A stretch of 31,982 nucleotides of DNA from Gallispira sp964526435 (lineage in GTDB: Bacteria > Bacillota > Clostridia > Lachnospirales > CAG-274), in NCBI GenBank assembly GCA_964526435.1, contig CAZGIC010000011.1, positions 1 through 31,982 on the forward strand, in the 5' to 3' direction. Shown here piece after piece: positions 9,168 through 17,577 of the stretch. Below the pieces are notes generated by a model, which was given only the letters and a program-made list of their open reading frames with translations, was not told the DNA's origin and did no database searches. Numbering within the stretch: the stretch's first letter is position 1; the number at the start of each line of letters is the position of its first letter. Both the position numbers and the translations under genes were made by a program.

Positions 9168-9196
9168 ATTATACCATTTTTTTGACCATTTTTCCA
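9168..9196 (-). promoter_or_regulatory. carD-family gene promoter
   Basis: A consensus TATAAT (9168-9173) with the extended TGG just upstream. A weaker -35, TTGGAA, lies 18 bases away at about 9192-9197. Confidence 0.55.
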
Positions 9197-9276
9197 ATGG
9201 TGAACTTCAACAAATATTCATTATCCACTATTTGCAATAATAAACAAAACATCTCAGTCAAAATATAAAAGACCCA

Positions 9277-9342
9277 ATATGACTTATCCCGTGAAACGGG
9301 AAAGCTGTGGAGCACAGCTATCAGAACGCAGTTCTGACATAT
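9277..9342. repeat. three tandem hairpins in the intergenic region
   Basis: CCCGT/ACGGG (9288-9300), AGCTGTG/CACAGCT (9303-9319) and TCAGAAC/GTTCTGA (9321-9337) follow one another with almost no spacing. Each has a three-base loop. Short flanks ATATG (9277-9281) and CATAT (9338-9342) could close them into a branched structure. No coding role is seen. An open frame across this region (9169-9465) has no recognisable product. Confidence 0.6.
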
Positions 9343-9410
9343 ATGTACTATATTCAACATAAAAAATTCCATTCTATTTAATGTATTTTTGTCAATAAAC
9401 ACTGATTTAG

Positions 9411-9453
9411 GCTCCCTTATAAGGGAGCTGTCAGCCGCCAGGCTGACTGAGGG
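9411..9453. repeat. REP-like double-hairpin element
   Basis: A perfect 18-base palindrome, GCTCCCTTATAAGGGAGC (9411-9428), is followed after one base by GTCAGCC/GGCTGAC (9430-9447) and then TGAGGG. Double hairpins of this type (GGGAGC plus GTCAG..CTGAC) are familiar dispersed intergenic repeats in Clostridia. It sits 35 bases downstream of the dCMP deaminase stop and may serve as its 3' end structure. Confidence 0.65.
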
Positions 9454-9487
9454 TTTTATAACCAATACCTGCTGACAAAACTAAAAT

Positions 9488-9952
9488 TTATTTCTTATCT
9501 TCCTCTCCCTTAAAAAGGACAAATTCAATACCGCTTTCTTCAAGCATTTCCTTGCCCATATCATCAGGATACAATTCTTTTGCCACAATTCTTACAATTC
9601 CCGCATTTATTATCTGTTTTGTACACATTATGCAGGGACTGGCAGTTACATAAATGGTACCGCCCTTACAGCTTACCCCGTTTACGGCACACTGAGTAAT
9701 TGCGTTATTTTCAGCATGTACAGCCCTGCAAAGCTCATGTCTTTCACCGCTTGGTATGCCCAGATTGGTTCTCAGGCACTCATTAATGTCACAGCAGTTA
9801 GGCAATCCTTTTGGTGCCCCGTTATAACCTGTTGAAAGTACCTGATTATCCTTTACAATTACAGCTCCAACCTGACGCCTTAAGCATGTAGATCTTTTGC
9901 TTGCAAGCTCTGCCATACTCATAAAATATTCATCCCAGCTTATTCTTTTCAT
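9488..9952 (-). CDS. dCMP deaminase family protein
   Basis: A 154-residue zinc deaminase that converts dCMP to dUMP, supplying substrate for thymidylate synthesis. The zinc site is complete: H79 and catalytic E81 in HAENN, and C107 and C110 in PCIMC. The N-terminal GAVIVKDNQVLSTGYNGAP motif is typical of the ComEB/dCMP deaminase family. The ATG at 9952 lies one base past the preceding stop codon and follows AGGACAGG. An upstream in-frame start lies inside the methyltransferase gene and is rejected. It is the last gene of the ktrB-ktrA-methyltransferase operon. The pathway partner, ThyX, is encoded at 29696-30325. Confidence 0.92.
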   Translation of the reverse strand: MKRISWDEYFMSMAELASKRSTCLRRQVGAVIVKDNQVLSTGYNGAPKGLPNCCDINECLRTNLGIPSGERHELCRAVHAENNAITQCAVNGVSCKGGTIYVTASPCIMCTKQIINAGIVRIVAKELYPDDMGKEMLEESGIEFVLFKGEEDKK

Positions 9953-9953
9953 T

Positions 9954-10724
9954 TCATTCACCTGTCCTTTGACGCACAGCCTCATATATAAGAATTCCCG
10001 CCGCTATTCCGGCATTCATACTTTCAGCCTTTCCGGGCATTGGTATCTTAACAAGATAAGAAGCCTCTCTGCTTATTTCATCACTTAATCCATTTGCCTC
10101 ATTTCCTATTATTACGGCACATCCCTTTTTCATATTTATTTCATAAGGTGTTTTTTCACCCTTTAAGTGAGCACCGATAGTTACAATATTCCTGTTCTTA
10201 AGTTCTTCTGCAATTTCCCTGCCGTTTATATTCCTGTACACAGGCAGATGAAAAATTGATCCCATTGTTGCCCTTATAACTTTAGGATTGTATATATCAA
10301 CACAGCCCTTTGTTACAAATACCCCGTCAGCACCTGCCGCATCAGCAGTTCTTATTATTGTTCCCATATTACCGGGATCTGTAACATTTTCAAGAATTAC
10401 AAAAAATGGATTTCCATTGTAATCAATATCCTCCGTGGAAAAATCTTTAATTTCGCACACAGCCATTATTCCCTGGGGATTTACAGTATCGGAAATTTTT
10501 TCAAAAAGACTGTCATTTATTCTGTACACCCTTTGGGCATCAGTCTTTCCTGTAAAGCTTTCCGCTGCGGCAATGTACTTAACATTCCACTCATTGCTTA
10601 TTTCTGATACCAGTCTTTCGCCTTCAAGTACAAAAAGACCTTTTTTATCTCTGTTCTTTTTATTTTTAAGTGAATTTATTTCCTTTATAATCTTATTTTG
10701 AGCACTGTCTATATAATGTTCCAT
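9954..10724 (-). CDS. TrmH/SpoU-family RNA 2'-O-methyltransferase
   Basis: A 256-residue SPOUT methyltransferase using S-adenosylmethionine on RNA. An N-terminal substrate-binding domain, residues 1-90, contains EGERLVSE. The knotted catalytic domain has all three motifs: NVTDPGNMGTIIRTADAAGA near residue 111, IIGNEANGLS near 205, and IPMPGKAESMNAGIAAGILI near 230. The target is probably rRNA, as for RlmB and TsnR relatives, but sequence alone does not fix the nucleotide. AGGTG lies five bases before the ATG. The gene follows ktrA by eight bases and is followed at once by the deaminase. Confidence 0.9.
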   Translation of the reverse strand: MEHYIDSAQNKIIKEINSLKNKKNRDKKGLFVLEGERLVSEISNEWNVKYIAAAESFTGKTDAQRVYRINDSLFEKISDTVNPQGIMAVCEIKDFSTEDIDYNGNPFFVILENVTDPGNMGTIIRTADAAGADGVFVTKGCVDIYNPKVIRATMGSIFHLPVYRNINGREIAEELKNRNIVTIGAHLKGEKTPYEINMKKGCAVIIGNEANGLSDEISREASYLVKIPMPGKAESMNAGIAAGILIYEAVRQRTGE

Positions 10725-10732
10725 ATTAACAC

Positions 10733-11383
10733 CTAATTGTATTTTTGAATTTTTTTACTCTCGCCTATAATAACAAGAATGTGTCCTGACTTTATCATTG
10801 TATTGGGTCCGGGAGAAACAATAAAATCATCACCGTCTTTTATTGCAACCACATTAAATCCGTATTCAGCCCTTATATTGGCTTCTGCAAGGGTTTTGTC
10901 CACCCAGTTTTTAAGAGGAGCAATTTCAGCCATGGCAAATTTTTCTGAAAAACTTATGTATTCCAGCACATTAGTTGTCGTAAGGCTTATTGCCAGTCTC
11001 TTCCCCATATCAAACTCAGGCATAACCACTTTGTCAGCCCCCATTTTTTCAAGTATCTTCTTTTCTGAAAAGTTCTTTGCCTTAGCAATAATTGTTTTTA
11101 CCCCTGCTTCCTTTGCATACATAGTTGCCATAACACTTGCTTCAAGACTGTCACCTATTGCAACAATTACAACATCAAAATTATTAAGCCCCAAAGATTC
11201 AGCAACGTCATCCTGCATAATATCTGCCTGTACAACTTTTGTCACATGAGGTTCCATTTGCTTTACAACAGTCATATCTTTATCACAGCACATCACATCA
11301 AAACCGTTTTCAGTCAGTGTTTTTGTAACGGCAGAGCCAAATCTTCCAAGACCTATGACAGCAAACTGCTTATTCTTTTTCAT
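10733..11383 (-). CDS. ktrA: KtrA/TrkA-type potassium channel regulatory subunit
   Basis: A 216-residue cytoplasmic ring-forming subunit that gates the KtrB potassium transporter in response to nucleotides. The N-terminal RCK domain has the Rossmann motif VIGLGRFGSAVTKTL (residues 10-24) and the acidic CDKD that grips the ribose near residue 35. The C-terminal TrkA_C domain is residues 130-216 (DFIVSPGPNTMIKSGHILVIIG). It lies 14 bases after ktrB and is cotranscribed with it. I chose the ATG at 11383, which follows GAGGGGG. Confidence 0.92.
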   Translation of the reverse strand: MKKNKQFAVIGLGRFGSAVTKTLTENGFDVMCCDKDMTVVKQMEPHVTKVVQADIMQDDVAESLGLNNFDVVIVAIGDSLEASVMATMYAKEAGVKTIIAKAKNFSEKKILEKMGADKVVMPEFDMGKRLAISLTTTNVLEYISFSEKFAMAEIAPLKNWVDKTLAEANIRAEYGFNVVAIKDGDDFIVSPGPNTMIKSGHILVIIGESKKIQKYN

Positions 11384-11397
11384 TTTACAACCCCCTC

Positions 11398-12795
11398 CTA
11401 ACCAACTATTACATTACCCTCAGGATATCTTATAAGACTGCTTCCGCCCTTTCTGACTGTAAGTGCCACAGCAAGAGATATAGGTCCCACTCTTCCTGTA
11501 TACATACAAAGAGATATTATAATCTTTCCCGCATCAGAAAGTTCAGGCGTCATGCCTGCTGTAATCCCAACAGTGGTAATAGCTGAAACCACTTCATAAA
11601 ATATATCAAATATTTCAAACCTGCCTCCGTTGGCTGCAAGAAGGTCAGCTTCTGTATATGAAAGCACCATTACAGAACACACAACAACAGCCATCATCAT
11701 TACAACAACAGTAAGAGCTTTTTGAAGCACATGGGGACTTATACTTCTTTTGAATACAGTTATTTCTTCCCTGCCCTTTATAAGTGATATCATTGATACT
11801 AAAATCACTGTCATAGTGACAGTCTTTGCACCTCCTGCAGTACCTGCCGGAGAACCTCCTATAAACATAAGCACAATTCCCAAAAGTTTTGATGAATATT
11901 CCAGTGCTCCCTGGTCAATTGAATAATATCCTGCCGTTCTCAATGTAACAGACTGAAAGAACGAAGCCATTATTTTTTCACCTATTCCCATATTTCCAAG
12001 GGTACTCTTGTTATTAAATTCAAACACAAGTATTCCCAAAGCACCTGCTATAAGAAGAACTGCCGTTGCTGAAAGCACAATTTTAGACTGAAGCTGAAGA
12101 TGCTCCAGAGAAAATTTCAGAGAAAACTTTTTACTGAACATATTTCTGAACATTACAATTATATCCTGAATAACGGGAAAACCAAGACCTCCCGTTATAA
12201 TTAATACCATAATTACAATATTAATTATTGCATCGCCTGAATATTTAACAAGACTTGTATTCCCCAGAATATCAAATCCGGCATTACAAAACCCGGAAAT
12301 ACCATGAAATATGCCTCTGTATATTCCTCCTGTAATTCCGAATTCAGGAATAAATCTGAGGGCAAGTACAGCAGAGCCAATAAGTTCTACAGTCACAGTA
12401 ACTTTAAATATATATTTTGCAAAGCTCACTATTCCCTTTTGATTGTTTAAATTATGAGCTTCCTGTATAACATCTCTTTCCCTCATTGTTATTTTTCTTC
12501 TGAGAGCCAGAGATACCATTGTAACAATGCACATAAACCCCAGACCGCCTGTTTGCACCAGTCCCAGTATTACAATCTGCCCGAACAAAGACCAGTGTTC
12601 AGCTGTTACAACTACACTAAGCCCTGTAACACAAACAGCAGATGTTGACGTAAAAAATGCATCTATAACATTTGTAAATTCCCCTTCAGCCGACGATATA
12701 GGCAGCACAAGCAAAAATGTACCTATTAATATGGTTATCAAAAACCCATACATAATTACCTGGGCGGCACTAAGCCTGCTCAAAATATTTTTCAC
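11398..12795 (-). CDS. ktrB: KtrB/TrkH-family potassium transporter
   Basis: A 465-residue membrane protein that imports potassium, usually coupled to sodium. It has the four-fold pore repeat of the superfamily. The selectivity loops appear as VCVTGLSVV (near 55), ISGFCNAGFD (near 165), TLRTAGYYS (near 285) and TTVGITAGM (near 400). Hydrophobic pairs of helices flank each. The start codon is GTG at 12795, with AAGGAG nine bases upstream. A second GTG just upstream meets a stop at once. It is the first gene of the operon with ktrA. The two downstream RNA and nucleotide genes have no obvious link to potassium. Confidence 0.93.
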   Translation of the reverse strand: MKNILSRLSAAQVIMYGFLITILIGTFLLVLPISSAEGEFTNVIDAFFTSTSAVCVTGLSVVVTAEHWSLFGQIVILGLVQTGGLGFMCIVTMVSLALRRKITMRERDVIQEAHNLNNQKGIVSFAKYIFKVTVTVELIGSAVLALRFIPEFGITGGIYRGIFHGISGFCNAGFDILGNTSLVKYSGDAIINIVIMVLIITGGLGFPVIQDIIVMFRNMFSKKFSLKFSLEHLQLQSKIVLSATAVLLIAGALGILVFEFNNKSTLGNMGIGEKIMASFFQSVTLRTAGYYSIDQGALEYSSKLLGIVLMFIGGSPAGTAGGAKTVTMTVILVSMISLIKGREEITVFKRSISPHVLQKALTVVVMMMAVVVCSVMVLSYTEADLLAANGGRFEIFDIFYEVVSAITTVGITAGMTPELSDAGKIIISLCMYTGRVGPISLAVALTVRKGGSSLIRYPEGNVIVG

Positions 12796-12863
12796 GTCAC
12801 ATTTCTCCTTCTCTCTACAAAAAACTATTGTAAATGTAATAAAAAAATGTTAAAATTAATGTA

Positions 12864-12891
12864 ATTATATCATATATAAGTTTAAAGTCAA
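12864..12891 (-). promoter_or_regulatory. ktrB operon promoter
   Basis: TTGACT (12886-12891), a 16-base spacer and TATAAT (12864-12869) with an extended TGA. The leader is about 60 bases long. No c-di-AMP riboswitch fold was evident in it. Confidence 0.7.
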
Positions 12892-12984
12892 TGATATTGA
12901 TTAAATTTTACATTTAAACAATTTATAAAAGTTTTGTATTTTCTCTTATGATAAAACCACCATTTCATAAGGAATAACAAACTT

Positions 12985-13013
12985 TTGCAAATACAGCTTT
13001 TATATGATATAGT
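12985..13013 (+). promoter_or_regulatory. aroC-lysA promoter
   Basis: TTGCAA (12985-12990), 17 bases and TATAGT (13008-13013) with an upstream TGA. The transcript would start about 20 bases before the start codon, too short for a riboswitch or T-box. Confidence 0.65.
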
Positions 13014-13040
13014 TCCACATAAAAACCAGAGGTGAAAAAT

Positions 13041-14135
13041 ATGTCAGGTTCAACCTTCGGAAATATTTTCAAAATTACTACATGGGGTGAATCCCATGGC
13101 AAAGGTCTTGGCGTTGTAATAGACGGCTGTCCTGCAGGCTTGCCTTTAAGTGAAGAGGATATACAGCAGGATATGGACAGACGCAAGCCAGGCTCAAACA
13201 AATACGGCACCAAAAGACAGGAAGGCGATAAGGCAGTAATAATGTCGGGGGTATTTGAAGGCAAAACTACAGGCACTCCTATATCATTAATTATATTTAA
13301 TGAAGATCAGCGTTCCCGTGACTATTCAAAAATAGCCGGTGTTTACAGACCGGGACATGCCGACTTTGGCTTTGAGTCAAAATACGGTATAAGAGATTAC
13401 AGAGGGGGCGGACGTTCTTCAGGCAGAGAAACGGCCGCAAGAGTTGCAGCAGGTGCAGTTGCAAGGAAACTGCTTAATGAGCTTGGTATAAATATTACAG
13501 CTTATACAACAGCAATAGGAGACATCAAAGCAAAAAAGATCAATTTAGATGAACGTTTTGATAACCCTCTTTTTATGCCTGATAAGGAATCAGCAGAAAA
13601 AGCGTCACAGCTTCTTGATGATGCAATAAAAAAATGCGATTCTGTTGGCGGAATAATAGAATGCAGTGTAACAGGTATGCCTCCGGGCGTCGGTGAACCT
13701 GTATTTGACAAGCTTGATTCCTCTCTTGCTAAGGCAGTTATGTCAATCGGAGCCGTAAAAGGCATAGAATTCGGCGACGGCTTTAAAGCCGCTGAAAACT
13801 TCGGTTCCTTTAACAATGACTGTTTTTATATGGCTGAGGGTAAAGTAAAAAAGGAAACAAATCATTCAGGCGGTGTTTTGGGCGGTTTTTCAGACGGCGA
13901 CGAAATTATTTTCAGAGTTGCCTTTAAACCTACCCCTTCAATAGCACAGCCTCAGAAAACCGTAAACAACAAAGGCGAGAACACAGAAATCACAATTACA
14001 GGTCGTCACGACCCTATTATTGTGCCAAGAGCCGTTGTTGTCATTGAAGCAATGACAGCTGTTACAATAGCTGATTTAATGCTTATGAATATGTCAGCAA
14101 AACTTGACACTATAAAAAGTTTTTATTTAAAATGA
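13041..14135 (+). CDS. aroC: chorismate synthase
   Basis: The last shikimate-pathway enzyme: FMN-dependent elimination of phosphate from EPSP to give chorismate, in the cytoplasm. At 364 residues it is the normal short bacterial form. Signature motifs are GESHGKGLGVVIDGCPAG near residue 15, RRKPGSNKYGTKRQEGD near 48, RPGHADFGFESKYGIRDYRGGGRSSGRETAARV from about 100, and GRHDPIIVPRAVVVIEAM near 320. AGAGGTG precedes the ATG at 13041; a GTG three codons upstream is part of that ribosome site and is rejected. The stop codon overlaps an in-frame ATG of the next gene, and the two form one transcript. Confidence 0.96.
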   Translation: MSGSTFGNIFKITTWGESHGKGLGVVIDGCPAGLPLSEEDIQQDMDRRKPGSNKYGTKRQEGDKAVIMSGVFEGKTTGTPISLIIFNEDQRSRDYSKIAGVYRPGHADFGFESKYGIRDYRGGGRSSGRETAARVAAGAVARKLLNELGINITAYTTAIGDIKAKKINLDERFDNPLFMPDKESAEKASQLLDDAIKKCDSVGGIIECSVTGMPPGVGEPVFDKLDSSLAKAVMSIGAVKGIEFGDGFKAAENFGSFNNDCFYMAEGKVKKETNHSGGVLGGFSDGDEIIFRVAFKPTPSIAQPQKTVNNKGENTEITITGRHDPIIVPRAVVVIEAMTAVTIADLMLMNMSAKLDTIKSFYLK

Positions 14136-14149
14136 AAGGAAACACACAA

Positions 14150-15403
14150 ATGGGAAAAATTAACACTAAAGTTACAGATTCAGTAAATTTCTTTATGGGC
14201 AACAAGCCGTCAGATTTAACTGCAAAGTTCGGCAGTCCTCTCTATGTTTACAATGAAAAGATTTTAAGAGAAAGATGCAGAGATATTAAAAATCTTGTAA
14301 AATATCCTCATTTCAGTATTAACTATTCAGCAAAGGCAAACAATAACTTAGCTTTTCTTGAAATAGTAAGAGAAGAAGGCTTAAATGTAGACGCAATGAG
14401 CCCCGGCGAAATTTTTGTTGAATTAAAGGCTGGTTTTAAGCCTGAACAGATTTTCTACATCAGCAACAATGTTTCAAAAGAAGAAATGCAGTATGCAATT
14501 GATCACAATGTTATAATGAGCGTTGACTCTCTCTCTCAGCTTGAGCAGTACGGACAGCTCAATCCGGGCGGTAAAATTGCCGCAAGATTTAACGGAGGCA
14601 TAGGTGCAGGACACAGCGAAAAAGTTATAACAGCAGGCAAGAAGACAAAGTTTGCCATTAATCCGGAAGACATTCCTGAATTCAAGTCTATTTTAAAGAA
14701 GTACGACCTTAAGCTTGTAGGAATCAATCAGCACATAGGCTCACTCTTTATGGATGGCAGCAAGTATGTTGAAGGTGTAAAAGCTATTTTGCACATTGCA
14801 AAGGAATTTGATGACCTTGAGTTTGTAGACTTAGGCGGCGGTTTCGGTATTCCTTATGAAAAACTCAATGACCAGCCAAGACTTGACCTTGAAGATTTAG
14901 GCAGACAGCTTGACGAAGTATTTAATGATTTTGTTAAAGATTACGGCAAGGAAATCACATTTAAGGTAGAGCCGGGCAGATATATTTCAGCAGAGTGTTC
15001 CGTACTTTTAGGTACAGTTCACGCAATAAAGTATAACCATGAAGACAAGTACGCAGGTACAGACCTTGGTTTTAACGTTCTCCAGAGACCTGTAATGTAT
15101 GACTCACACCACGACATTGAAGTTTACAACGACAGTGACAAAATTGAAGATATTACAGTAGTAGGCAACATATGCGAATCAGGAGATATTATGGCTAAGC
15201 ACAGAATGTGCCCTGAAATGCACGTTGGCGATACTATAGGTATACTTGACGCAGGTGCTTATGGTTATAGTATGGCATCAAACTACAACAACAGACTTCG
15301 TCCTGCTGAAGTTTTAATAAGAGAGAACGGAGAAGTTCAGTTAATAAGAGAAAGAGATACTCTTGAAGATCTTTTAAAGGGTATGCATTCACTTGAAAAA
15401 TAA
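14150..15403 (+). CDS. lysA: diaminopimelate decarboxylase
   Basis: A 417-residue PLP enzyme of the alanine racemase fold that makes L-lysine from meso-diaminopimelate. The PLP lysine is K62 in NYSAKAN. Other active-site motifs are NQHIGS near residue 195, DLGGGFGIPY near 235, EPGRYISAE near 280, the catalytic cysteine in CESGD near 343, and AYGYSMASNYNNRLRPAEV near 375. The ATG at 14150 is preferred because AAAGGA lies nine bases before it. A start at 14132 would overlap the aroC stop and is possible. Ornithine/arginine-type decarboxylases of the same fold are less likely given CESGD and length. Confidence 0.94.
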   Translation: MGKINTKVTDSVNFFMGNKPSDLTAKFGSPLYVYNEKILRERCRDIKNLVKYPHFSINYSAKANNNLAFLEIVREEGLNVDAMSPGEIFVELKAGFKPEQIFYISNNVSKEEMQYAIDHNVIMSVDSLSQLEQYGQLNPGGKIAARFNGGIGAGHSEKVITAGKKTKFAINPEDIPEFKSILKKYDLKLVGINQHIGSLFMDGSKYVEGVKAILHIAKEFDDLEFVDLGGGFGIPYEKLNDQPRLDLEDLGRQLDEVFNDFVKDYGKEITFKVEPGRYISAECSVLLGTVHAIKYNHEDKYAGTDLGFNVLQRPVMYDSHHDIEVYNDSDKIEDITVVGNICESGDIMAKHRMCPEMHVGDTIGILDAGAYGYSMASNYNNRLRPAEVLIRENGEVQLIRERDTLEDLLKGMHSLEK

Positions 15404-15414
15404 TTTAATTATGT

Positions 15415-15437
15415 AAAGGCGGGAATTCCCCGCCTTT
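15415..15437 (+). terminator. aroC-lysA hairpin
   Basis: AAAGGCGGG and CCCGCCTTT form a nine-bp GC-rich stem with a five-base loop. The following sequence is AT-rich but not a clean T-run, so partial readthrough into the LUD gene 25 bases later is likely. Confidence 0.65.
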
Positions 15438-15462
15438 ATAAAATTATAAAGGAGGTAATTTT

Positions 15463-16098
15463 ATGACACCGGTACAAAAATACAACAAGCTTTTAGCAGA
15501 AAAAACAATTGAGGGATTAAGAAAAAGAAATATGGACGGTTTTTATGCCGAAACAAAGGAAGAGGCATGCAGACTTGCTCTTTCACTTATCCCTGAAAAG
15601 AGCACTGTAAGCTGGGGCGGTTCTGCAACCCTTGCCGAAACAGGACTTTTAAATGAACTTAAAAACGGAGATTACAAATGTCTTGACAGAGATACTGTAA
15701 CATCAAGGGAAGAAAAAGAAGAAATTGCCCACAAAGCACTTAATGCAGATTATTATCTCATGAGTACAAACGCTATGACAATTGACGGCGAGCTTATAAA
15801 TATAGACGGCAACGGCAACAGAGTTGCAGCTCTTATTTATGGACCCAAAAACGTTCTTGTAATTGCAGGAATAAATAAGATTTGCGATACATATGAATCA
15901 GCTCTTTCAAGAGCAAGAAACAAGGCTTCAATCCCAAATGTAATAAGATTTGACTGTAACACAAGCTGCCGCAAGACAGGGAAATGCGTTGACTGTTTAA
16001 GTGTTGAAACAGTGTGCTGTCAGTTTGTCCACACCAGATTTTCAAGAGTTAAGGACAGAATAAGGGTAATTATAGTCGGTGAAAACCTTGGATTTTAA
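15463..16098 (+). CDS. LUD-domain (LutC/YkgG-like, DUF162) protein
   Basis: A 211-residue protein of the LUD family. LutC-type members are linked to lactate oxidation with LutA and LutB. Stand-alone copies like this one are common in Clostridia and have no proven function. Visible features are the conserved GGSATLAETGLL near residue 49, the central MSTNAMTIDGELINIDGNGNRVAAL near 105-128, and GINKICDTYESALSR near 146. A C-terminal cysteine group (CNTSCRKTGKCVDC, then VCC) follows near 165-188 and could hold metal. AAAGGAGG precedes the ATG. No lutA or lutB is nearby, so a lactate role is not supported by context. Confidence 0.85.
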   Translation: MTPVQKYNKLLAEKTIEGLRKRNMDGFYAETKEEACRLALSLIPEKSTVSWGGSATLAETGLLNELKNGDYKCLDRDTVTSREEKEEIAHKALNADYYLMSTNAMTIDGELINIDGNGNRVAALIYGPKNVLVIAGINKICDTYESALSRARNKASIPNVIRFDCNTSCRKTGKCVDCLSVETVCCQFVHTRFSRVKDRIRVIIVGENLGF

Positions 16099-16124
16099 GA
16101 TTTGATTAAAATTAATACAAATAA

Positions 16125-16164
16125 AAAAGACTGTTTACAAATCAATAATTGCAAACAGTCTTTT
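16125..16164. terminator. bidirectional terminator between LUD gene and flavodoxin
   Basis: AAAAGACTGTTT (16125-16136) pairs perfectly with AAACAGTCTTTT (16153-16164). A- and T-runs on both sides serve both converging genes. Confidence 0.85.
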
Positions 16165-16177
16165 AATTCAATACAGA

Positions 16178-16597
16178 TTAAGCTGAAACAGCTTCCCCAA
16201 GCTTTTTACAGCTTGCAACAGCATCATCATCAGGAGCCTCATTGCACATTACGCTGTCGCAGACAAGATTAGCACCAGCCTCTTTGCATCTGTCCTCCCA
16301 TGTTCTCATCCATTCGCCATCACCCCAGCCGTAAGAGCCGAAAAGAGCAATTTTTTTATCTTTAATATCGCAGGCAGCAAATACAGGCTCAAATTCAGCC
16401 TCTTCAAGTTCTTCCGCACCCATAGCTGAACATCCGAAAGCAATAGCATCAAAACCTGCAACAAGAGAAGGATCAAACTCACTTACCTGATAAAGTGTAA
16501 CATCTGCACCCTTTTCCTTTGCCCCGCTTACCACAGCCTCAGCCATAGCCTGGGTATTACCTGTACCACTCCAATATACAACTGCAACTTTACTCAT
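16178..16597 (-). CDS. flavodoxin
   Basis: A 139-residue short-chain flavodoxin, an FMN electron carrier that replaces ferredoxin, typically when iron is scarce. The FMN phosphate loop WSGTGNTQAMAEA is at residues 9-21. The second FMN loop is near FGCSAMGAEE (residues 53-62), and GSYGWGDGEWM near 88-98 stacks on the ring. GGAGGT precedes the ATG. It follows the DUF3793 gene by about 80 bases, in which an imperfect CAGTG/CACTG hairpin occurs but no clear terminator. It may therefore share the operon promoter at 17640. Confidence 0.93.
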   Translation of the reverse strand: MSKVAVVYWSGTGNTQAMAEAVVSGAKEKGADVTLYQVSEFDPSLVAGFDAIAFGCSAMGAEELEEAEFEPVFAACDIKDKKIALFGSYGWGDGEWMRTWEDRCKEAGANLVCDSVMCNEAPDDDAVASCKKLGEAVSA

Positions 16598-16676
16598 TTA
16601 CTTTACCTCCATTAATAAAATTATATATAAACAGTGCTTAGTTTTAATTAAGGCTAGTCACTGCTTTTGACATTAA

Positions 16677-17228
16677 TTACACCGCAATAGTCAGCCTTAC
16701 AATTGAAAGACCCTCATGCAGTTTTTTACAATATACATCAGTACATTTTTTAAACTTTGCAAATGTTTTCATTGCCTCACACTCGTTTGTATAAACCTTC
16801 CAGCAGCCTACACATTTGCAGTTTTTACCTTTATTTTTAATAAAACCCTCCACATCTTCCACAGGATACCCCAAAAACAAACCTATTTCATGAGGAAACT
16901 CCTCACATTTGCATATTCTTTCTGAAAGATATTCAAGATATTCTTTTATATTATTACCCCTGTATCCTGCTTTAACCAAAAGTTTTTTTGAACTTTCCCT
17001 GCTAAGATCCGCTTTTAATTTATTTGGTCTGAATACGTAAATTAAAGCTCTGTCGCCCCATAATTTCAAAAGATAAACATACACGCCCTTAGAATTAAGC
17101 ATATTGTTCATATATTCAATTGCGGCAATTAACTCAGCTTTGCTTTCAAATTTACAATTAAACAAATTACCTGTCTTCAGTCCTGCCAAAGTAGGTGAAC
17201 AATGACGTACCAATAATTCTTCAGACAT
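16677..17228 (-). CDS. DUF3793 family protein
   Basis: A 183-residue cytoplasmic protein of the DUF3793 family. No biochemical function is established. Visible features are SPTLAGLKTGNLFNC near the start, LYVFRP-like strands (RALIYVFRPNKL near 63), EFPHEIGLFLGYPVEDVEGFI near 115, and a cysteine group (CKCVGCWKVYTNECEA) near 140. I chose the ATG at 17228 because AGGAGGT lies seven bases before it; the longer frame starts inside the ribosome site's upstream region. It lies 13 bases after the DUF2325 gene and upstream of a flavodoxin, a grouping that suggests metal or redox stress. Confidence 0.85.
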   Translation of the reverse strand: MSEELLVRHCSPTLAGLKTGNLFNCKFESKAELIAAIEYMNNMLNSKGVYVYLLKLWGDRALIYVFRPNKLKADLSRESSKKLLVKAGYRGNNIKEYLEYLSERICKCEEFPHEIGLFLGYPVEDVEGFIKNKGKNCKCVGCWKVYTNECEAMKTFAKFKKCTDVYCKKLHEGLSIVRLTIAV

Positions 17229-17241
17229 AAAATACCTCCTT

Positions 17242-17523
17242 TTATATAACATGTTCCTCCAGGATTGACTTTAAAGCAGTCATAGAGCTTGAATGTGAAC
17301 GTGCTATTATTGTTTTCTTACCCTTAGTTTCACTTATTGCACAATTTATCATTTTATGTGAAACAGTATTTGTAAAAAGCACAAGCAAATCAGGATCACC
17401 AATTTTATTTTTAAGTGTACCTTTCATTTGTGTATATACTTTTGCTCTGCATTTATATTCTTTACACAAATCCTTGTATTTAGTAACCATACAATCATTA
17501 CCGCCAACAATTACTATACTCAT
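17242..17523 (-). CDS. DUF2325 family protein
   Basis: A 93-residue protein of the DUF2325 family, a small Rossmann-like fold. It opens with a glycine-containing strand (SIVIVGGNDCM), has a middle PDLLVLFTNTVSHKM strand-helix, and ends with KTIIARSHSSSMTALKSIL. The family is uncharacterised but recurs beside flavodoxin and metal-uptake genes. GGAGG precedes the ATG, and a palindrome (17538-17553) ends eight bases before that ribosome site. It is the first gene of the operon and the one directly exposed to the three operator-like palindromes. Confidence 0.85.
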   Translation of the reverse strand: MSIVIVGGNDCMVTKYKDLCKEYKCRAKVYTQMKGTLKNKIGDPDLLVLFTNTVSHKMINCAISETKGKKTIIARSHSSSMTALKSILEEHVI

Positions 17524-17537
17524 ATATCCTCCTTTCG

Positions 17538-17553
17538 GTTAGCAAGAACTAAC
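17538..17553. promoter_or_regulatory. operator-like palindrome 1 upstream of DUF2325 gene
   Basis: GTTAG, six bases, CTAAC, just upstream of the ribosome binding site. It has the same arm and spacing as two further copies upstream. Confidence 0.6.
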
Positions 17554-17577
17554 TATATAAATAAAAAAAATAAATCC

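Noticed and set aside
9169..9465. A 98-codon minus-strand open frame
   Set aside because: It runs across the hairpin repeats and the carD promoter, has no family resemblance and no clear ribosome site.
10779..11249. A 156-codon plus-strand open frame
   Set aside because: It is antisense to ktrA and reflects that gene's codon pattern.
12792..13040. Riboswitch or T-box ahead of ktrB or aroC
   Set aside because: Leaders after the predicted starts are 20-60 bases, too short, and no known fold was recognised.
13502..13816. A 104-codon minus-strand open frame
   Set aside because: It is antisense to aroC, whose motifs are complete.
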